NCBI RefSeq assembly: GCF_004327355.1
Contig: NZ_QJUM01000019.1
Coordinates: 1 to 64,000 of the forward strand
DNA: 64,000 nucleotides
Direction of reading: 5' to 3'
Origin: Phytopseudomonas dryadis
Lineage (GTDB): Bacteria > Pseudomonadota > Gammaproteobacteria > Pseudomonadales > Pseudomonadaceae
Part shown: positions 62,180 to 64,000 of the stretch, piece after piece
How the letters are laid out: the number at the start of each line of letters is the position of its first letter
Numbering within the stretch: position 1 is the stretch's first letter
Translations under genes and position numbers: made by a program
Notes under the pieces: generated by a model
Seen by the model: the letters and a program-made list of their open reading frames with translations, nothing else
Told to the model about the DNA's origin: nothing
The model's database searches: none

Positions 62180-64000
62180 TTAGCCGGTATTGCGCAGCCC
62201 CGCAGCAATGCCCGCCACGCTGACCAGCAACGCCTGTTCCAGAGCGCTGCCGGCCTGTTCCTGGCGTTGCCGCGAGCGGGCCAGCAATTCGGCCTGCAAG
62301 AGATGCAGGGGATCGAGGTAGGTGTTGCGCACGCTGATCGATTCCAGGGTTTCGGGGCTGTGGCCGAGCAACTGCGACTGTCCGGTCAAACCCAGCACGG
62401 CAGCGCAGGCCTGCGACAATAGGTCGCGCAGATGCGCCCCCAGCGTCTGCAGCGATGGTTCGACCAGACGCTCGTCATAGAGCCTGGCGATCGCCTCGTC
62501 GGCCTTGGCCAGGACCATTTCCAGCATGTCGATGCGCGTGCGGAAGAACGGCCAGTGCTCGCGCATCTCACCGAGCAACTGCCCTTCGTCACGGGCCAGG
62601 GCGTTGTTCAGGGCGCTTTCCCAGCCGAGCCAGGCCGGCAGCATCAGGCGCGTCTGCGTCCAGGCGAAGATCCACGGGATCGCCCGCAGGCTCTCCACAC
62701 CGCCTTCGCGCCGCTTCGCCGGGCGGCTGCCCAGGGGCAAGCGTCCGAGCTCCTGCTCCGGCGTCGCCTGGCGGAAGTAGTCGACGAACTGGGCATGCTC
62801 GCGCACCACGCCGCGGTATGCCTGGACACCGCCGGCCGAGAGCCGGTCCATCATCGCCCGCCAGGCCGGCTCGGGCGCCGGTGGCGGCAGCAGGGTCGCT
62901 TCGAGCACGGCCGCCAGATAGAGGTTGAGGTTCTGTTCGGCGATATCCGGCAGGCCGAACTTGAAGCGGATCATCTCGCCCTGCTCGGTGGTGCGGAAAC
63001 GCCCGGTCACCGAACCCGGCGGCTGCGACAGGATCGCCGCATGGGCCGGGCCGCCGCCACGCCCCACGGTGCCGCCACGGCCGTGGAACAGCAGCAGCTC
63101 GACCTGATGCTGGCGGCAGATGTCGACCAGGGTTTCCTGGGCGCGGTATTGCGCCCAGGCCGCCGCCGTGGTGCCGGCGTCCTTGGCCGAATCGGAATAG
63201 CCGATCATCACCTCCTGGGGGCCGTGCAGGCTGGCCCGGTAGCCGGGCAAGCCCAGCAGGCGCTCGATCACCGGCCCGGCGTTGTCCAGATCGGCCAGGG
63301 TCTCGAACAACGGTACCACGCGCATCGGCCGACGCAGCCCGGCCTCCTTGAGCAGCAGTTGCACGGCCAGCACATCGGAAGCGGCCCCGGCCATGGAAAT
63401 CACGTAGGAGCCCAGCGAAGCCGCCGGCGCGGCCGCCACTTCCCGGCAGGTCGCCAGCACCTCGGCGGTCTCGCCGCTGGGCTTGAAATGCCCCGGCAAC
63501 AGCGGCCGGCGATTGCCCAGCTCGGCGAGCAGAAAGCTCAGGCGCCGCTCCTCGTCCCAATCGGCGTAACGGCCCAGGCCCAGGTAGTCGGTGATTTCAC
63601 TGAGCGCGGCGGCATGCCGGGTGGCGTCCTGGCGGACATCCAGGCGCACCAGGAACAGGCCGAAGGTCGCGGCCCGGCGCAGACAGTCGAGCAAGGGCCC
63701 GTCGGCGATCACGCCCATGCCGCATTCATGCAGCGACTGGTAGCAGCACTGCAGAGGTTCGAACAGCTCGGCGTTGTCCCTGAGCACCTCGCTCGGCATC
63801 TCCACCGGGCCCGTGAGCGACTCATGGGCCCAGCGCCGGGTCGCGCGCAGGCGCTCACGCACTTGCTTGAGCAAGGCGCGATAGGGCTCGGCGCTCTCCC
63901 CTACCCGCGCCCGCAACGCCGAGCTGGCCTGCTGCATGGACAGCTCCGCGGCCAGGCTGTCGACATCGCGCAGGTACAGGTCGGCGGCCATCCAGCGCGC
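62180..64000 (-). CDS. ppc: Phosphoenolpyruvate carboxylase, partial (5' end outside window)
   Basis: 606 codons visible; the frame is open to 64000, so about 270 N-terminal residues of a roughly 880-aa enzyme are outside the window. Active-site blocks [10 protein letters not shown] and [19 protein letters not shown] are present, and the chain ends in the invariant GLRNTG. It makes oxaloacetate from PEP and bicarbonate. An internal ATG at 63991 is not the true start. Confidence 0.96.
   Translation of the reverse strand, partial: ARWMAADLYLRDVDSLAAELSMQQASSALRARVGESAEPYRALLKQVRERLRATRRWAHESLTGPVEMPSEVLRDNAELFEPLQCCYQSLHECGMGVIADGPLLDCLRRAATFGLFLVRLDVRQDATRHAAALSEITDYLGLGRYADWDEERRLSFLLAELGNRRPLLPGHFKPSGETAEVLATCREVAAAPAASLGSYVISMAGAASDVLAVQLLLKEAGLRRPMRVVPLFETLADLDNAGPVIERLLGLPGYRASLHGPQEVMIGYSDSAKDAGTTAAAWAQYRAQETLVDICRQHQVELLLFHGRGGTVGRGGGPAHAAILSQPPGSVTGRFRTTEQGEMIRFKFGLPDIAEQNLNLYLAAVLEATLLPPPAPEPAWRAMMDRLSAGGVQAYRGVVREHAQFVDYFRQATPEQELGRLPLGSRPAKRREGGVESLRAIPWIFAWTQTRLMLPAWLGWESALNNALARDEGQLLGEMREHWPFFRTRIDMLEMVLAKADEAIARLYDERLVEPSLQTLGAHLRDLLSQACAAVLGLTGQSQLLGHSPETLESISVRNTYLDPLHLLQAELLARSRQRQEQAGSALEQALLVSVAGIAAGLRNTG

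Overview
The window is high-GC chromosomal DNA from a Pseudomonas-type gammaproteobacterium. Evidence for this is Pseudomonas-style core genes (plsB, sodB, bifA, icmP, tsaB, adk, ppc), SfnB-type sulfur genes next to a MetNIQ transporter, strong bias for G/C at third codon positions, and many small palindromic intergenic repeats of the kind common in the P. mendocina/alcaligenes/stutzeri relatives. The species cannot be fixed from the sequence. No rRNA, tRNA, CRISPR array, prophage or intact insertion sequence was seen.

Region 1 (1-16.95 kb) is an accessory catabolic island for hydroxy/sugar acids. It starts in a 166-bp tandem repeat. A divergent FAH-family enzyme and LysR regulator come first, followed by a tripartite tricarboxylate transporter (TctC-TctB-TctA) coupled to an Ldh-family dehydrogenase. 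Converging on that operon is a minus-strand set: TRAP transporter (DctQ-DctM-DctP), YihU-like 2-hydroxyacid dehydrogenase, second FAH-family enzyme and FMN-dependent alpha-hydroxyacid oxidase. An altronate/galactarate dehydratase-like gene (UxaA/GarD family) is divergent from the TRAP genes. A GntR regulator with two winged-helix domains follows. A 16-bp palindrome is present both between the dehydratase and the TRAP genes and upstream of the GntR gene, which suggests one regulon with autoregulation.

Region 2 (17.1-22.3 kb) is a minus-strand sulfur acquisition operon: two SfnB-type flavin oxidoreductases, a tiny coupled ORF, then metQ-metN-metI. Region 3 (22.5-37.0 kb) carries a haem-globin-coupled GGDEF/EAL protein with a small upstream gene, a 116-bp tandem repeat, plsB, acpH-like, an ArsR-MFS-ene reductase set, a TetR-YciI pair, a membrane coiled-coil protein, a small gene under a good sigma-54 promoter, and two NAD(P)-binding proteins.

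Region 4 (37.0-57.7 kb) is a conserved Pseudomonas backbone: argP-argO, EamA transporter, sodB, bifA, icmP, di-haem oxidoreductase, imelysin, DUF1513. It is interrupted between bifA and icmP by an IclR-regulated catabolic cluster (shikimate-dehydrogenase-like, two 3-ketosteroid-dehydrogenase-like flavoproteins, NIPSNAP, MFS). This set looks like an undescribed alicyclic-acid oxidation/aromatisation route. A quinone reductase/LysR pair and a 268-bp MITE-like element lie between icmP and the rest of the iron-linked genes. Region 5 (57.9-64.0 kb) is housekeeping: DUF72, tsaB, HAD phosphatase, adk and the 3' two thirds of ppc, which runs off the window.
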